This document shows, piece by piece, positions 47,929-59,224 of a stretch of DNA of 64,000 nt (within the stretch, counting starts at the first letter, position 1; each line of letters starts with the position of its first letter). The translations under genes and the position numbers were made by a program. A model generated the notes under the pieces. That model was given only the letters and a program-made list of their open reading frames with translations, was not told the origin of the DNA and did not search any database. Source of the DNA: Candidula unifasciata (Eukaryota > Mollusca > Gastropoda > Stylommatophora > Geomitridae); NCBI GenBank assembly GCA_905116865.2, contig CAJHNH020000565.1, positions 177,608 to 241,607 on the forward strand, in the 5' to 3' direction.

Positions 47929-48179
47929 TCACTCCAAAATGTTGAGAGTCAGATTGATCCCCAGGTCACTCCTGGCTGCACTATTCTCTTCAGAAAGCCA
48001 TGATGTGTTCTGTGTTTCTACCGATTATGTGAACATTTGCTTTTTGTGACTTGTATCCTTTAATGCGACATAGGTCCCCAACCAACTCACACCACGTCGT
48101 CCCATCTTGTTCATGCAGCTGTAATATATCCAGCCATAAGGCAATCTAATCCACCCAAGCACACTGATCACACCTGTTT

Positions 48180-48275
48180 CACCTGCCTGAGTCCGGGCTT
48201 CACACCTGCCTGAGTCCATGCTTTACACCTGCCTGAGTCCATGCTTCACACCTGCCTGAGTCCATGCTTTACAAG
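48180..48275. repeat. ~25-bp tandem repeat, ~4 copies
   Basis: CACACCTGCCTGAGTCCATG then CTT(TA/CA), repeated about four times with small length changes. Confidence 0.85.
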
Positions 48276-48534
48276 CTCTGCTCTCTAACTACAATGTCTC
48301 CTTAGGGTTTGTTTATGTCAGCTCATCACATGTACGTTTACATTCATGACTATCGATGTATGCCTTCCATTGTGGTTTGTACTATCAATGTCCCTGTAGT
48401 TATGTCCCATTGCCATCTTGCTGTTGGTTAAATACACTCCCTTGGTGTCTGATAGTCAACAGCATTGCAACAGATGACGTCAAACATGCGAGAAACATCG
48501 CAAGCTTGGAAAACTAATATTTCCACATCAAAGA

Positions 48535-48606
48535 AGGGAGGGAAGGTGAGGTGAGGGAAGGGGAGGTGAGGGAAGGGGAGGTGAGGGAAGGGGAGGGGAG
48601 GGAAGG
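48535..48606. repeat. G/A-rich 16-bp tandem repeat
   Basis: GGGAAGGGGAGGTGAG repeated about four times. Polypurine with frequent GGGG runs. Confidence 0.85.
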
Positions 48607-48639
48607 AAAAACTTCACGAAGGTGAAGACAAAAGACTGG

Positions 48640-48775
48640 CAATGCATTGGTTATGAACGCTCACGTGACTAGAGAACTTAGTGAAGAAACAGAGACTTTC
48701 CGGCCTACCACGAAGATAACGACGTTTTGTAAAGGACTTGCTGATTGATAATGATGATGATGATGATATTGATGA
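48640..48775 (+). repeat. Unexpanded homologue of the 53-kb minisatellite unit and its flank
   Basis: ATTGGTTATGAACGCTCACG then GACTAGAGAACTTA corresponds to the 48-bp unit at 53.3 kb (ATTGGCTATGAAAGCACATA then GGACCAGAGAAGTGG). The following ACGACGTTTTGTAAAGGACT then TGCTGATTGATAATGATGATG matches the right flank of that array (53798-53831). Here the unit occurs once. Confidence 0.75.
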
Positions 48776-48779
48776 GTTA

Positions 48780-49675
48780 TTACGCTCTTTCAGTCCCAGG
48801 TAAGTATTTATTCAATCGCCAGCGGCTGTGGCTGAAAGAACTAGCTGTTATTTCGGGGTGGGTTCACATAATGTCATCATGAGCAAGGCCAGTGAAAGTG
48901 ACAATGGAGTCAGAATTCTTGAACAGAGCACAGACATTTAACAGAGACACGCAAGGGAGCAGACGAGACGGCTGGTAAACAATTAGTTGACGTCTCGAGT
49001 CTCACGCCCCAACGGCGCGGCTCTTACTAGCACTAACCTCCATAGCTTTGATTGTTTTTAACATCAGCCAGATGTGTGGTCCCATCGCGCTGCAACATTC
49101 TCTTCGGACCGTGATGATCTGTTTGTGCCTCCGCCCACGTCTACTCGCACCAAAGAGCACTTACAATACTTGGATAGATTTTATCTAGCTAATGTTAGCA
49201 CCCGTACACATGCGAATACCCTCAACTATCTAGGAACAGTAAAAATTTGCCTAATAGAGAAAAAAAAAATCATCATTATGACCAAGTGCTATAGCGACTG
49301 GCGTAGGCGATCAAACTCCCCTCAACTTAGGATCTCAAAAATCAATCGGTTCGTGTGCTGACACCCTTCCATGCCATAACGTATTAGGAATTGTCACATT
49401 GTTTTCTCCTATCTATCTTTTCTGTCATTTATTATAAGATGTTCCTCTTCTGACAAATTGACGCAAATAATAACTGCTTTCTTCTCTGAGAAGGCGTCTT
49501 TTAGGCTTAACGTCTTTCGCAACATCTAGATTTCTCATTCTGGAAGTTTATATATTTTTGTCTTTAAAAAAAAAAGCATTGAAAAGTTCTCAAAGAATTG
49601 TATAATTTGCGCACTAATTGTCCAGGATTCACATCCATATTTTAAACTGGTTCTAAATCATCATCATCAAGTGCC
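48780..49675. other. Unassigned sequence
   Basis: No gene or repeat recognised with confidence. Some TC-rich text near 49060-49330 forms a 95-codon frame without motifs. Confidence 0.35.
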
Positions 49676-51000
49676 TTGCAGACTGGCGTGGATGATCATG
49701 CCTCTCCACAATCTGCTATCCGCAACTGCTTGTATCAGTTTGTGTGTAGACATGCCATGACAAAAGTCTGTCCAGAATTTTCTTACGCTGTCTTTCTCTG
49801 TCTCTCTTTCCACAAATCTTTCCAGTAGCCACAATATTTTCCATTTTCCCTCTTGTAATAAAATCCCCCCAAAATATTGTTTGGTTTGTTTAGTAATTGT
49901 CCAGGATTCAGAGCCGAACGTTACAACGAGTTCTTACAGCATGCGAGAATTCTGTTTCTAACCTCCAGTAACCTGGATTTTGTGCAAAAACAGTTCTTCA
50001 TTTGATAAAATGCAGGTTTGGCCTGTCCTATTCTATTCTTTATCGCTGTGATACATCTTCTATCAGATGTTATCCATGGGCCTAGATACTTACATTTCTT
50101 TTTTTTTTTAAAGTCCCTTCTCCACGCCCTTAGGCGTATAGGGCACATAGCCCTAGACCTATATTTCTATTGACCAGTCAGCACAAGATGGGTGATGTGG
50201 TCAGCATATCACCGGCCACCTTTACTTCCCGAACTGCAGCTGGTATCCATTCAAGGCTGGGTCGACCAGGAAGTCAAGGTTATTTTAGAAAAAGTCCGTC
50301 TTCGCCAGTAAATCTCTGTACTTGTCCTAAAATAACGCTTTTAACTTTTATTATACATTTAGTCACTATTCTTTTCTTGGAAATCACCATTACTTCAGTC
50401 TTTTCTTCTTTCAAACAGAAGCCAATTTTCTCAGTTTCTATCAACACCGCATCTGTCAATTTCTGTAGTTCTTCTGAGTTGTCGCCATCAAGACGGTATC
50501 GTCAGCATAAAGCAGGTTGATTATGTAACGCCAACCAACCACAATTCCTGGCATATTCCTGACTTATCTCATTATATTTTAACTATGCAAGGGACGCAAA
50601 TCAGGTGACAGCACACATCCTTGTCTTACTGCCCTCTTTATGCTCTGAAATGTTCCCAAATGGTTATTAATTCTTTTAGCTGCTGCTTGCTGCCAATACA
50701 TGTTCTTTACAATCAGTAAATCTGTTCTATCAAGGTTTATTTCTTCATGTTTCACACAATCAAATGCTTTTGTATAGTCAATGAAGCATCAGTAAAGATA
50801 ATTTTGTGTTTACTTCTATAGCTCTTTCTGAAAAAGTCCTGAATATGGCATCTATGGCATTGTGTGTACCTTTTCCTTCCACACATCCACACTGTTCTTA
50901 ACTAATTTCTGGTTTGATTTTGTTTCTTATTCTTCACCTAATTATTCACAGCAACATTTATATTTCTATCTCGTTATACCTGTCTTGCGCAGTGACACTG
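49675..51000 (-). pseudogene. LINE reverse transcriptase remnant, split by a SINE
   Basis: Minus-strand order: CFIDYTKAFDCVKHEEINLD near 50790, NMYWQQAAAKRINNHLG near 50690, and KRAVRQGCVLSPDL near 50620. Then GIVVGWRYIINLLYADDTVL near 50540, with the catalytic YADD intact. After the SINE at 50108-50310 it resumes with CKYLGPWITSDRRC (50098), IKNRIGQAKPAFYQMKN, then GSESWTITK and C-terminal pieces to about 49680. Stops and frameshifts disrupt it, but the palm motifs are the best kept of all LINE pieces here. Confidence 0.9.
50108..50310 (-). mobile_element. SINE family A inserted in a LINE
   Basis: CCACGCCCTTAGGCGTATAG, then GATGGGTGATGTGGTCAGCA and CAAGGCTGGGTCGACCAGG, minus orientation, head truncated near 50310. 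It lies exactly between the YADD block and the downstream C-terminal blocks of the LINE, so it inserted after the LINE. Confidence 0.85.
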
Positions 51001-52195
51001 TACTGTACGAGGCTAGAAGTAGAACAGGCTACTACCGCAGGTTCTATATAGAATTAAAAAATCCTGTTTCAAATTTTGAATTCTATTGATTTATTCCATT
51101 AGTGTTTCGTTTAATAAAATCAATATTTTTTTCTGTCTATTTCTCCTTATCTCTGTCACTAATTTAATGACAATAACACGATCCACAATAATTAGCTGTC
51201 ACTTGCATTAAAAACAAAATTGTGTCTGGACTGTAAACAATCTACAGTGTTGTACATTATAAAACGTTAGCAATAAACAGACACGCAGACAAGTATGTAA
51301 TGACAGCTGAAATGTGCCTAATGAAGAAGAAAATGCAAGAAAAAAACAGACATTAAAGTAAACGGATAGAAGCTGGGTGCTGTAAGTCATGGTTGGATGT
51401 TATGCGAGGACACCAACACGAAAACTGAAGGCAATGAGCCGGAGAAAAACACAAAATGATGTGACCACACCGAAGGGACAAGATCATAAGTCACAACTGA
51501 TCTGCCATTCTAGTGATAAACATGCCAGCTGGCCCTACAAGCCTTAGATCTAGGCACGGCATATTATGATGCGGTTTTTCATGTGTGGAACAAAATCAGG
51601 CAGCTAAAACTGCGTTTGTCTTAATTGGTTTAAAAAATACCATGTCTTCAAGTAGAATTTTGTAAATAGTATGTTACTGTCACAGCTGAATAGAAGACAC
51701 ACAGTTAAGAACGTCAAAACTTGTCTTTGGAAACAAAGAAACAAACTATTTCTTCGGCACTGAATTCAGTCAAAAAAAAAAAAAAAAGCAATTACACAAA
51801 ACAAAATAATTGGATTACTTACATCAGTGTATTTTAATCCTCGGTCCAACGCGACAGGTGAATGGAGATTTAAGAAAGAAGTTTACAGCGAAAACGATGA
51901 AACCGACAAGTGACGAAGTCTGAGTCGCGGTATTCGAGCGCGCGTTTAAAACCCGCCCAAACCATGAGCAGTAACTAGGCGCTTGGGCGGCGAACGGGTA
52001 ACCACAATAGCCATATGGGAAAACTGCGAAGCGGAATATAACCGACGCTCTGCAAACTGAACTGTCTTATAGCGGGCACTGTGATGTGTAGCTAAAGAAC
52101 TGCAGGAAAAGACCGTTTCAATTTCCTTAGCGTCCATGCTTATAGAGCTAAACATCTTTTTTATAAGCTAGCAAGCATTCTAAAGGTAATTTTTA
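51001..52195. other. Unassigned sequence
   Basis: AT-rich, with a poly-A run near 51773-51787. No gene signature or repeat relation. Confidence 0.35.
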
Positions 52196-52199
52196 TTAA

Positions 52200-52265
52200 T
52201 CCGGTCGTCTTTACTTCTTAGGACAATTCCTGGTGTCTCAGTTAGACTGGGTGGACCTTGTAGGG
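52200..52265 (-). mobile_element. SINE family A, short diverged fragment
   Basis: GTCTTTACTTCTTAGGACAA then CAGTTAGACTGGGTGGACC recalls the family A body. Ends not identifiable. Confidence 0.45.
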
Positions 52266-52310
52266 AAGGGCAGTTATAAAAATGCGAAAGGACTATGGTG
52301 TCCTAGTGAC

Positions 52311-52460
52311 TCACAAATGAGCTAGCGGGAAGCGAAAAGGGAAAAACAAGTAGGGAGACGAGGAAAGAAATATGTTTAGGACAAAGAAAATAGCTCCCCG
52401 CTGGACTACATAAACAGGTAAAGTAAATAAAAGACAATGGTTCTTTTGTTGCAGGAAATA
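52311..52460. repeat. Dispersed repeat family E, copy 2
   Basis: Collinear with 29500-29690 by GCTAGCGGGAAG, TTAGGACAAAGAAAATAG, CTCCCCGCT and AACAGGTAAAGTAA. The downstream 0.8 kb (to 53280) shows nothing else recognised. Confidence 0.5.
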
Positions 52461-53282
52461 TGACATATTTTCATGGCTCAGTTGATGAGTGTGAAGAGTG
52501 AATTACACAACAACAGCGACAACATATAAATACATAGGCAGCTCCTAGTCAGACCACATGCACGAACAACAAGTCATATTATGAATAAAAAAAATAGAAC
52601 ATAATCATCAATTTCAATATCTGGGTTTTTTCCCTCCTGAACACAAAACTACCGTGCTTGGCAGATAAGAATACGTTAATGCATTAACAATCAACACCGT
52701 GCTCGAATAGACCATGCACTAATCACTCTAGCTAAAGAGGATGATAGTTCGCCTCCAGCGATTTTCTATCAGAATCTCCGTCGAGGATGCGCATAGAAAT
52801 TTATATCTAACAAAATATATCTACTGAATGTACCGTCGCAACACGAAACTAGTGAGCGAGTTTTTGTCTCGTCTTTTCTCAATCCCAGATCTTTTATATT
52901 TTTCATGAACCACAGTTACTCGCTGGCCACTTACGGAGAGTTTCGATCTCCAGACCTGCCAGATTGGTCCGTCGAGTGCAGCTAAACCAAAATTATTAAC
53001 AGGCTAATAAACTATCCATACCAACCTGCTAACACCAAGGAATACGCAGATGTGGCCACGTTGAGACTAGTTTTTTTAGTCTCGTTCGTCTTAAACATTT
53101 TCTGCCTGTTACCTGGCAATGAAGCACATCTACTCAACTAAATAAGACATATCGTTTTGCAGATTAGCTTAGGGCTGCTAGGATTATTTAGCTTGATTCT
53201 TTTACGGCATGAGGGAGCGGCGAAGGAGGATGCGATTTCCGGAAAATAAGACAATGTTAGACCTCAGCAAACGTGACTAAAA

Positions 53283-53770
53283 GATATGGCAGATCCATTG
53301 GCTATGAAAGCACATAGGAACAGAGAAGTGGCGAGGGCAGATCCATTGGCTATGAAAGCACATAGGACCAGAGAAGTGGCGAGGACAGATCCATTGGCTA
53401 TGAAAGCACATAGGACCAGAGAAGTGGCGAGGGCAGATCCATTGGCTATGAAAGCACATAGGATCAGAGAAGTGGCGAGGGCAGATCCATTGGCTATGAA
53501 AGCACATAGGACCAGAGAAGTGGCTAGGGCAGATTCATTGGCTATGAAAGCACATAGGACCAGAGAAGTGACAAGGGCAGATTCATTGGCTATGAAAGCA
53601 CATAGGACCAGAGATTGGCTAGGGCAGATCCATTGGCTATGAAAGCACATAGGACTAGAGAAGTGGCTAGGGCAGATCCATTGGATATGAAAGCACATAG
53701 GACCAGAGAAGTGGCTAGGGCAGATCCATTGGCTATGAAAGCACATAGGACAAGAGAATTGGCTAAAGAA
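53283..53770. repeat. Minisatellite, 48-bp unit, ~10 copies
   Basis: The unit is GCAGATCCATTGGCTATGAA, AGCACATAGGACCAGAGAAG, TGGCGAGG. Period 48 gives open frames on both strands (118 codons +, 160 codons -). One unit near 53610 is shortened by 7 bases (AGAGATTGGCTAGG). An unexpanded homologue lies at 48640-48775. Confidence 0.96.
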
Positions 53771-53964
53771 AGAGATTTGTAGGCGTGGCGTGACGAGATT
53801 GACGTTCTGTAAGGACTTGCTGAATGATGATGTCTATAGTGCTAACAGTTCCGATTCTCTGATCCAAACATTTATTACTAAACAATAACTTCTAGGACAA
53901 GCAACTGTTGAAACATGACCTGTTTGGTACTGACAGAACTCAATTTGCAAGCAGTGGAGATCGG

Positions 53965-54250
53965 TAGCAAGTCACAACAGTGAAATATAATAGTTTCACT
54001 ACAATTGTCAAGTCACAACAGTGAGATATACTAATTACACTACAATTGTCAAGTCACAACAGTGAGATATACTAATTACACTACAATTGTAAAGTCACAA
54101 CAGTGAGATATACTAATTACGCTACAATTGTCAAGTCACGACAGTGAGATATACTAATTACACTACAATTGTCAAGTCACAACAGTGAGATATACTAATT
54201 ACACTACAATTGTCAAGTCACAACAGTGAGATATACTAATTACACTGCCA
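53965..54250. repeat. Minisatellite, 41-bp unit, ~7 copies
   Basis: AAGTCACAACAGTGAGATAT, ACTAATTACACTACAATTGT, C. Copies are nearly identical except for the degenerate first and last. Confidence 0.95.
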
Positions 54251-54654
54251 ATAGTTCTAACAGCTGGACAATTGTTGCTGCAGCTTTGACTTCACATTGA
54301 ACGTTGTGGGATGTGGGCAAAGGAACTTGACTTGTCATGTTTGTCGCTCGCAAACGTTACTTAGATCAGTGAAAGAGGCGGAACAACAGGCCAACTTGGC
54401 AGACCATGTAGCGGAGTCACGAGGTTGCTCTATTCACTGTATGATTTGGCTAGCTGGTCGTTTGGGTGATTGATTGTCGTTTTGTAAATGACACTAATGG
54501 GCTGATGAAGTCACATCGTTCTCTTGACGTTTGTATTTATGATACTGAGAAGCTCACCAGTTCTACTTTTCGTTTGGTTTGATGACATTTCGTTAGATTG
54601 TTATAGCTCCCCCCCCCCCCCCCGATTAATCTATTTTAGCTCTCTCGCACGTCC

Positions 54655-54940
54655 CGCGCTCCCAGAACTGCTACTATCTGTCCATCCCAGAACTGCTACT
54701 ATCTGTCCCTCCCAAAACTGCTACTATTTGCCCCTCCCAAAACTGCTACTATCTGTCCCTCCCAGAACTGCTACTATCTGTCCCTCCCAAAACTGCTACT
54801 ATCCGTCCCTCCCAGAACTGCTAGTATCTGTCCCTCCCAGAACTGATACTATCTGTCCCTCCCGGAACTGCTACTAACGGTCCCTCCCGGAACTGCTACT
54901 ATCTGTCCCTCCCGGAACTTCTACTAACGGTCCCTCCCTA
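54655..54940. repeat. Minisatellite, 25-bp unit, ~11 copies
   Basis: CCCAGAACTGCTACTATCTG then TCCCT, preceded by a poly-C run at 54608-54623. The right-hand units switch to CCCGGAACTGCTACTAACGG. Confidence 0.95.
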
Positions 54941-55084
54941 GCCTGGCTCGTATGTGCTGTACCTGTTCGTACCTGCGATATTGTAGATTTATGTCCTGTG
55001 CTGATAAAGGCTCAGGTGCGGCAACATTCACTTGTCGTCTGCGTTTCTGATAAAGTGAGGACGACTGGTTGTTAATTTCGATCG

Positions 55085-55185
55085 GTTTTATCTCTTTTGT
55101 TGGTTGATTATTACAGGGGGTCGAACTCGGGTCTCCCGCATGAGAGCCGGACGTTGTCACCACTCGGCCAGCCGCCCCTACTTGT
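55085..55185 (-). repeat. tRNA-derived SINE head with intact A and B boxes
   Basis: The reverse complement reads GGGGCGGCTGGCCGAGTGGT, then CCGGCTCTCATGCGGGAGAC, then CCGAGTTCGACCCCC. A-box TGGCCGAGTGG and B-box GTTCGACCC both fit consensus. The T-arm stem does not pair well and no matching acceptor stem follows, so a functional tRNA is unlikely. A weaker relative (GGGCTCTCATGC, GGGTTCAAATC) is at about 42155-42215 (+). Confidence 0.7.
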
Positions 55186-55534
55186 GCTGGTGTGAAATTT
55201 AAAAGCACAGTTTCAGTGCCAGCAATTTCTCGTCGCTTTCGACAAAGTTGAAATGGCTTGTATTTCATCAAATGCAGCATTTTTTCACACGCAGAAATTG
55301 CTGATTTCCCTATGTGGAAAACAAAGTATAAGACATCCTGCAATTTTGAATGTGGGGGAGGGGGCGGGTGGAGTAAAACACATGTTAGAAATTTGTCCTT
55401 AACCTACTAGGGAAAAAGTGGGTTGGTGGAGGGGTGAGGGGGAGGCAGGATATAAAAAAAGGAAATCAGCTTTCACTAGCAAGACACTGTGACGCTTGTA
55501 GATATTACAGAGAAACAACTTCCTACAACCTCGC

Positions 55535-56440
55535 GCTTGTGGTTATAACAGAGAAATAAGCTTTCTCTGACACGACACTGTGAGGTATAACAGAGAAATA
55601 AGCTTTCTCGGACACGACACTGTGAGGTATAACAGAGAAATAAGCTTTCTCGGACACGACACTGTGAGGTATAACAGAGAAATAAGCTTTCTCTGACACG
55701 ACACTGTGAGGTATAACAGAGAAATAAGCTTTCTCGGACACGACACTGTGAGGTATAACAGAGAAATAAGCTTTCTCGGACACGACACTGTGAGGTATAA
55801 CAGAGAAATAAGCTTTCTCGGACACGACACTGTGAGGTATAACAGAGAAATAAGCTTTCTCTGACACGACGCTGTGAGGTATAACAGAGAAATAAGCTTT
55901 CTGGGACACGACACTGTGAGGTATAAGAGAGAAATAAGCTTTCTCGGACACGACACTGTGAGGTATAACAGAGAAATAAGCTTTCTCTGACACGACACTG
56001 TGAGGTATACCAGAGAAATAAGCTTTCTCTGACACGACGCTGTGAGGTATAACAGAGAAATAAGCTTTCTGGGACACGACACTGTGAGGTATAAGAGAGA
56101 AATAAGCTTTCTCGGACACGACACTGTGAGGTATAACAGAGAAATAAGCTTTCTCTGACACGACACTGTGAGGTATACCAGAGAAATAAGCTTTCTGGGA
56201 CACGACACTGTGAGGTATAAGAGAGAAATAAGCTTTCTCGGACACGACACTGTGAGGTATAACAGAGAAATAAGCTTTCTCTGACACGACACTGTGAGGT
56301 ATAACAGAGAAATAAGCTTTCTGGGACACGACACTGTGAGGTATAAGAGAGAAATAAGCTTTCTCGGACACGACACTGTGAGGTATAAGAGAGAAATAAG
56401 CTTTCTCGGACACGACACTGTGAGGTATAACAGAGAATTA
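55535..56440. repeat. Minisatellite, 42-bp unit, ~21 copies, with higher-order structure
   Basis: TATAACAGAGAAATAAGCTT, TCTCGGACACGACACTGTGA, GG. A HindIII site (AAGCTT) is in every unit. Three unit types, recognised by TTTCTCGGAC, TTTCTCTGAC and TTTCTGGGAC, recur in a fixed order (CTG-GGG-CGG) four times between about 55860 and 56400. This makes a 126-168-bp higher-order repeat. All three minus frames stay open (296-324 codons), an artefact. Confidence 0.96.
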
Positions 56441-56449
56441 AGAAAAGCA

Positions 56450-57055
56450 TTACCTACTGTAAATACTATGTTCTCTATCCCTACCATGACTTACTGGACT
56501 CCCTAGACTTCTAGTCCAGCTATTTGGAGCTACTAGGTCGGCGTTAAGTTTACGATAAGTTTCCAAAACACGTTTACATAAGATGTATTTATGTCCACAT
56601 GACTTGATACCTTATTTACCCGAAATATCGGGCCCATATTTTCAGTACAGCCAACACAGACCTGGTTCAAAGTGCCCAACTGGACACATTCAAACCAAAC
56701 AACTTCCAAGTGCCAGGTTTCTGCCAAGCACGAAAGTACTACACATATGAGAACGGCAGATGCAGACGGCGTAATCTTCCGGAAGTCTGGGTTTTACATG
56801 CGCCCCTGGCACGTGAGGTTCAGGGGACTGTAACCACTCAGAAATTCCAAGTTAGCGAAATCTAATTGCCACAGAAAGTGCCGTTCTTAATCACGCGTGT
56901 ATCACTGGCCATTCCGGCTGTCCAGCAAAGTTGAGAGACTTGTTCTCGGAGAGATAAGTCACACAGTCGTCTGAAGACGAGCAGGCCGGCAGCACGTGCC
57001 TTCCAGCTCCGAGCTGAAATCTACCAGTGCCAGAAATGTGACCGCGTCTGGAATT
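56450..57055. other. Unassigned sequence
   Basis: No supported gene or repeat. Short frames show no motif. Confidence 0.35.
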
Positions 57056-57059
57056 ACAC

Positions 57060-57395
57060 TCCCCCCTCCCCCCAACCCACGTGGGTTCCGGGACCCCATT
57101 GTGTGTGTGTTTGTGTGTGTGTGTGTGTAAAGGGGCGTTATGGGAGGGGTGGAATAGAGAAATGGATACCGCTCCCTCACAAAAAATGTCGTTAAAGCCG
57201 ATGAATTAGGGGGACTTTCTTCAAAGACCGAACTCTCTGATAGGGAAGGAACCAACAGTCTGCATTTAAGCCAGATCTGCAAAAAGGATGTGCATGCGAA
57301 ACTCAACTTCTGGAACAAGACTAAAGTTCAGAAATGGATAAACACCCGGACTCTCCGCTGCAGCCAGTGAAGGCAAAGAAGGAAGAAGAAGGAAG
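57060..57395 (+). repeat. Dispersed repeat family D, copy with GT insert
   Basis: CCCACGTGGGTTCCGGGACC, a (GT)n insert at about 57101-57127, GGAAGGAACCAACAGTCTGC, AGCCAGATCTGCAAAAAGGA, and GGCAAAGAAGGAAGAAGAAG at the end. Same order and 3' tail as 18298-18612. Confidence 0.72.
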
Positions 57396-57464
57396 TATAC
57401 TAGTTTCTTCAGCAAGGCACTGTTGTCACTGCGAAGCAAATATGTTCGAATCTCGGTGTAGTCA

Positions 57465-57620
57465 CTTTAGCTTTCAACGTTGACGTTATCTAAGATGTCT
57501 TCTTAGCTTTCAATGTTGATGTTGTCTAAGGTGTCTTCTTAGCTTTCAATGTTGATGTTGTCTAAGGTGTCTTCTTAGCTATTAATGTTCATGGTGTCTA
57601 AGGTGTCTTCTTAGCTCTAT
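57465..57620. repeat. 36-bp tandem repeat, ~4 copies
   Basis: TAGCTTTCAATGTTGATGTT, GTCTAAGGTGTCTTCT. The outer copies are more diverged than the inner ones. Confidence 0.92.
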
Positions 57621-57635
57621 TGCTACCTTTCTAGT

Positions 57636-57832
57636 CTTTGTGTGTGTGTGTGGTTTTTTTTTCGAGTGTGTGTGTGTGTGTGTGTGTTTGTGTTTTCCAG
57701 TGTGTGTGTGTTTTCGAGTGTTTGTGTGTGTTTTCGAGTGTGTGTGTTTGTGTTTTCGAGTGTGTGTGTGTGTGTTTGTGTTTTCGAGTGTGTGTGTGAG
57801 TGTGTTTGTGTTTTCGAGAGTGTGTGTGTGTG
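57636..57832. repeat. (TG)n with TTTTCGAG interruptions
   Basis: TG dinucleotide tract broken at near-regular intervals by TTTGTGTTTTCGAG, forming an irregular higher-order pattern of about 25-35 bp. Confidence 0.93.
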
Positions 57833-57884
57833 TGGATCAATACGTGAATAATGTCTAATGATCTTTCATTAGATCCCACCCCGA

Positions 57885-57968
57885 CCTAGTTAAAAAATGT
57901 ACCAAGAAATGGCACTGGAAGTAAAGGTGGCCGGCCTGGAACAGATCACATCACCCACCGAGTCAATT
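57885..57968 (+). mobile_element. SINE family A fragment
   Basis: ACTGGAAGTAAAGGTGGCCG, then CAGATCACATCACCCACCGA, in plus orientation; truncated at both ends. Confidence 0.65.
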
Positions 57969-57969
57969 T

Positions 57970-58755
57970 GCATAATTTAGTTTTCTTACTTTAAAAACAT
58001 ATTACAAATACAGAAAAAGCGAAGTTGGGACAAAAATAGACAACAGACTGAAGACAGAGAATCAAATTGTTGGCTGGTACTTGGTTGGGTCTGTTCTGGA
58101 AGAGACTAGAAACTGCACAGTGGCGGACATCATAGATACATCTGTCAACAGGGCACATACTTTTCTACACTTGTACAGTCAATTCGCTCGCCTGGTGCCT
58201 CAGTAACCTTTCGCGACATGCATGGTGTGTTAGACTGGTTTTATTATGTGCTTCCTTTAGGGGTTTCGGAAACAACACCAGCATTTACACGTGTTTACTT
58301 TTCTTCAAAATAAATCCAAGTTTAAATCACGCCGCAGGACTGTCACATAAATACTGACCTGCTTAGATGGAACGGCATTCAGTCGCAGGGGGTCGGCTGT
58401 GTAGATAGAGTGAAAGAATAAACCTTGGGCACCAGACAGAAGCAGGGAGATAAACAGATTATTCTTTTAAGCAGTGTCATCTTGAGTGTGTTTATCGTTT
58501 AGCCTTGGCCAAGATCTGAATTTTAAAAAAAGGGAGAATTTTTTTTTATTGCAACGCAGGCTTCTTGTTGACTGTGTTCGTTTAAGGGCCAGTTAGGATG
58601 ATACTATGGGTTAACTATTGTAGCATCGACGAATTTAAACTCCGACTAACGCTACAAGATACTCGTCAAAGCAGTTGTATCAATTGAAACCCTTTGCTGC
58701 AAGCGTGTAAAACATGTTAGAGCAAAGAACATTTTTTTCTCCAAAACGTGAACAT
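57970..58755. other. Unassigned sequence
   Basis: No gene or repeat recognised. Confidence 0.35.
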
Positions 58756-58759
58756 ATTA

Positions 58760-59210
58760 ATGCCAAACTGCATGCAAGTGGAGGCATCTCATATTCGTCA
58801 TCATCATCATCATGTAGCCTGTCCTTTACAGAACGTTGCTCTCATCACAGTCTGCATGAAAGAAACTGGGTCTCTCGCCAGCTCTCCCGTCTCATGTACT
58901 TTCACAGTCAAGGAGTCACTTATATCCTGTGTCCATCTTCATGTAGGTCGGCCTCTGCCCCTCGTTCCTGATACCATTCTTCTGCTATAATTGTTTCCAA
59001 TCCGTCGTGACGCTTAATATGACCATAACATTTCACCTACCGAGACAGGATGCTGTTTATTAGCCAATCTTCCTTGATTTTCAGATCTTTCAAGAAGTCA
59101 ATATTTCTCCTCTTCTTTGTCCAAGGTATTCTGAGAATCTTTCTATAGCATTTCAGCCCAAAAGACGCCATTCTCTTCCTTAAGTACTGGGAGATAGTCC
59201 ACGATTCTGA
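58760..59210 (-). pseudogene. LINE C-terminal remnant
   Basis: Minus strand: MASFGLKCYRKILRIPWTKK, then LKIKEDWLINSILS, a stop, VKCYGHIKRHDGLETIIAEE, then degenerate sequence into a (GAT)n run at 58799-58813. This is the same C-terminal block as in the 44.1-45.0 kb remnant (KKILRIDWINILFD ... KYFGRAGRQGSL). Broken by several stops. Confidence 0.82.
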
Positions 59211-59224
59211 GTTATGAGTTATGT

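Noticed and set aside
46360..48003. 547-codon open frame, the longest in the window
   Set aside because: It lies entirely in the 27-bp array. The unit has no stop and is a multiple of three, and the opposite strand is open too. No domain, start context or unique sequence.
55085..55185. tRNA gene (minus strand) with good A and B boxes
   Set aside because: The T-arm does not pair and there is no acceptor stem match; the sequence continues as a SINE body. Kept only as a tRNA-derived head.
55476..56487. Three overlapping minus frames of about 300 codons
   Set aside because: Product of the 42-bp array; each frame simply repeats 14 residues.
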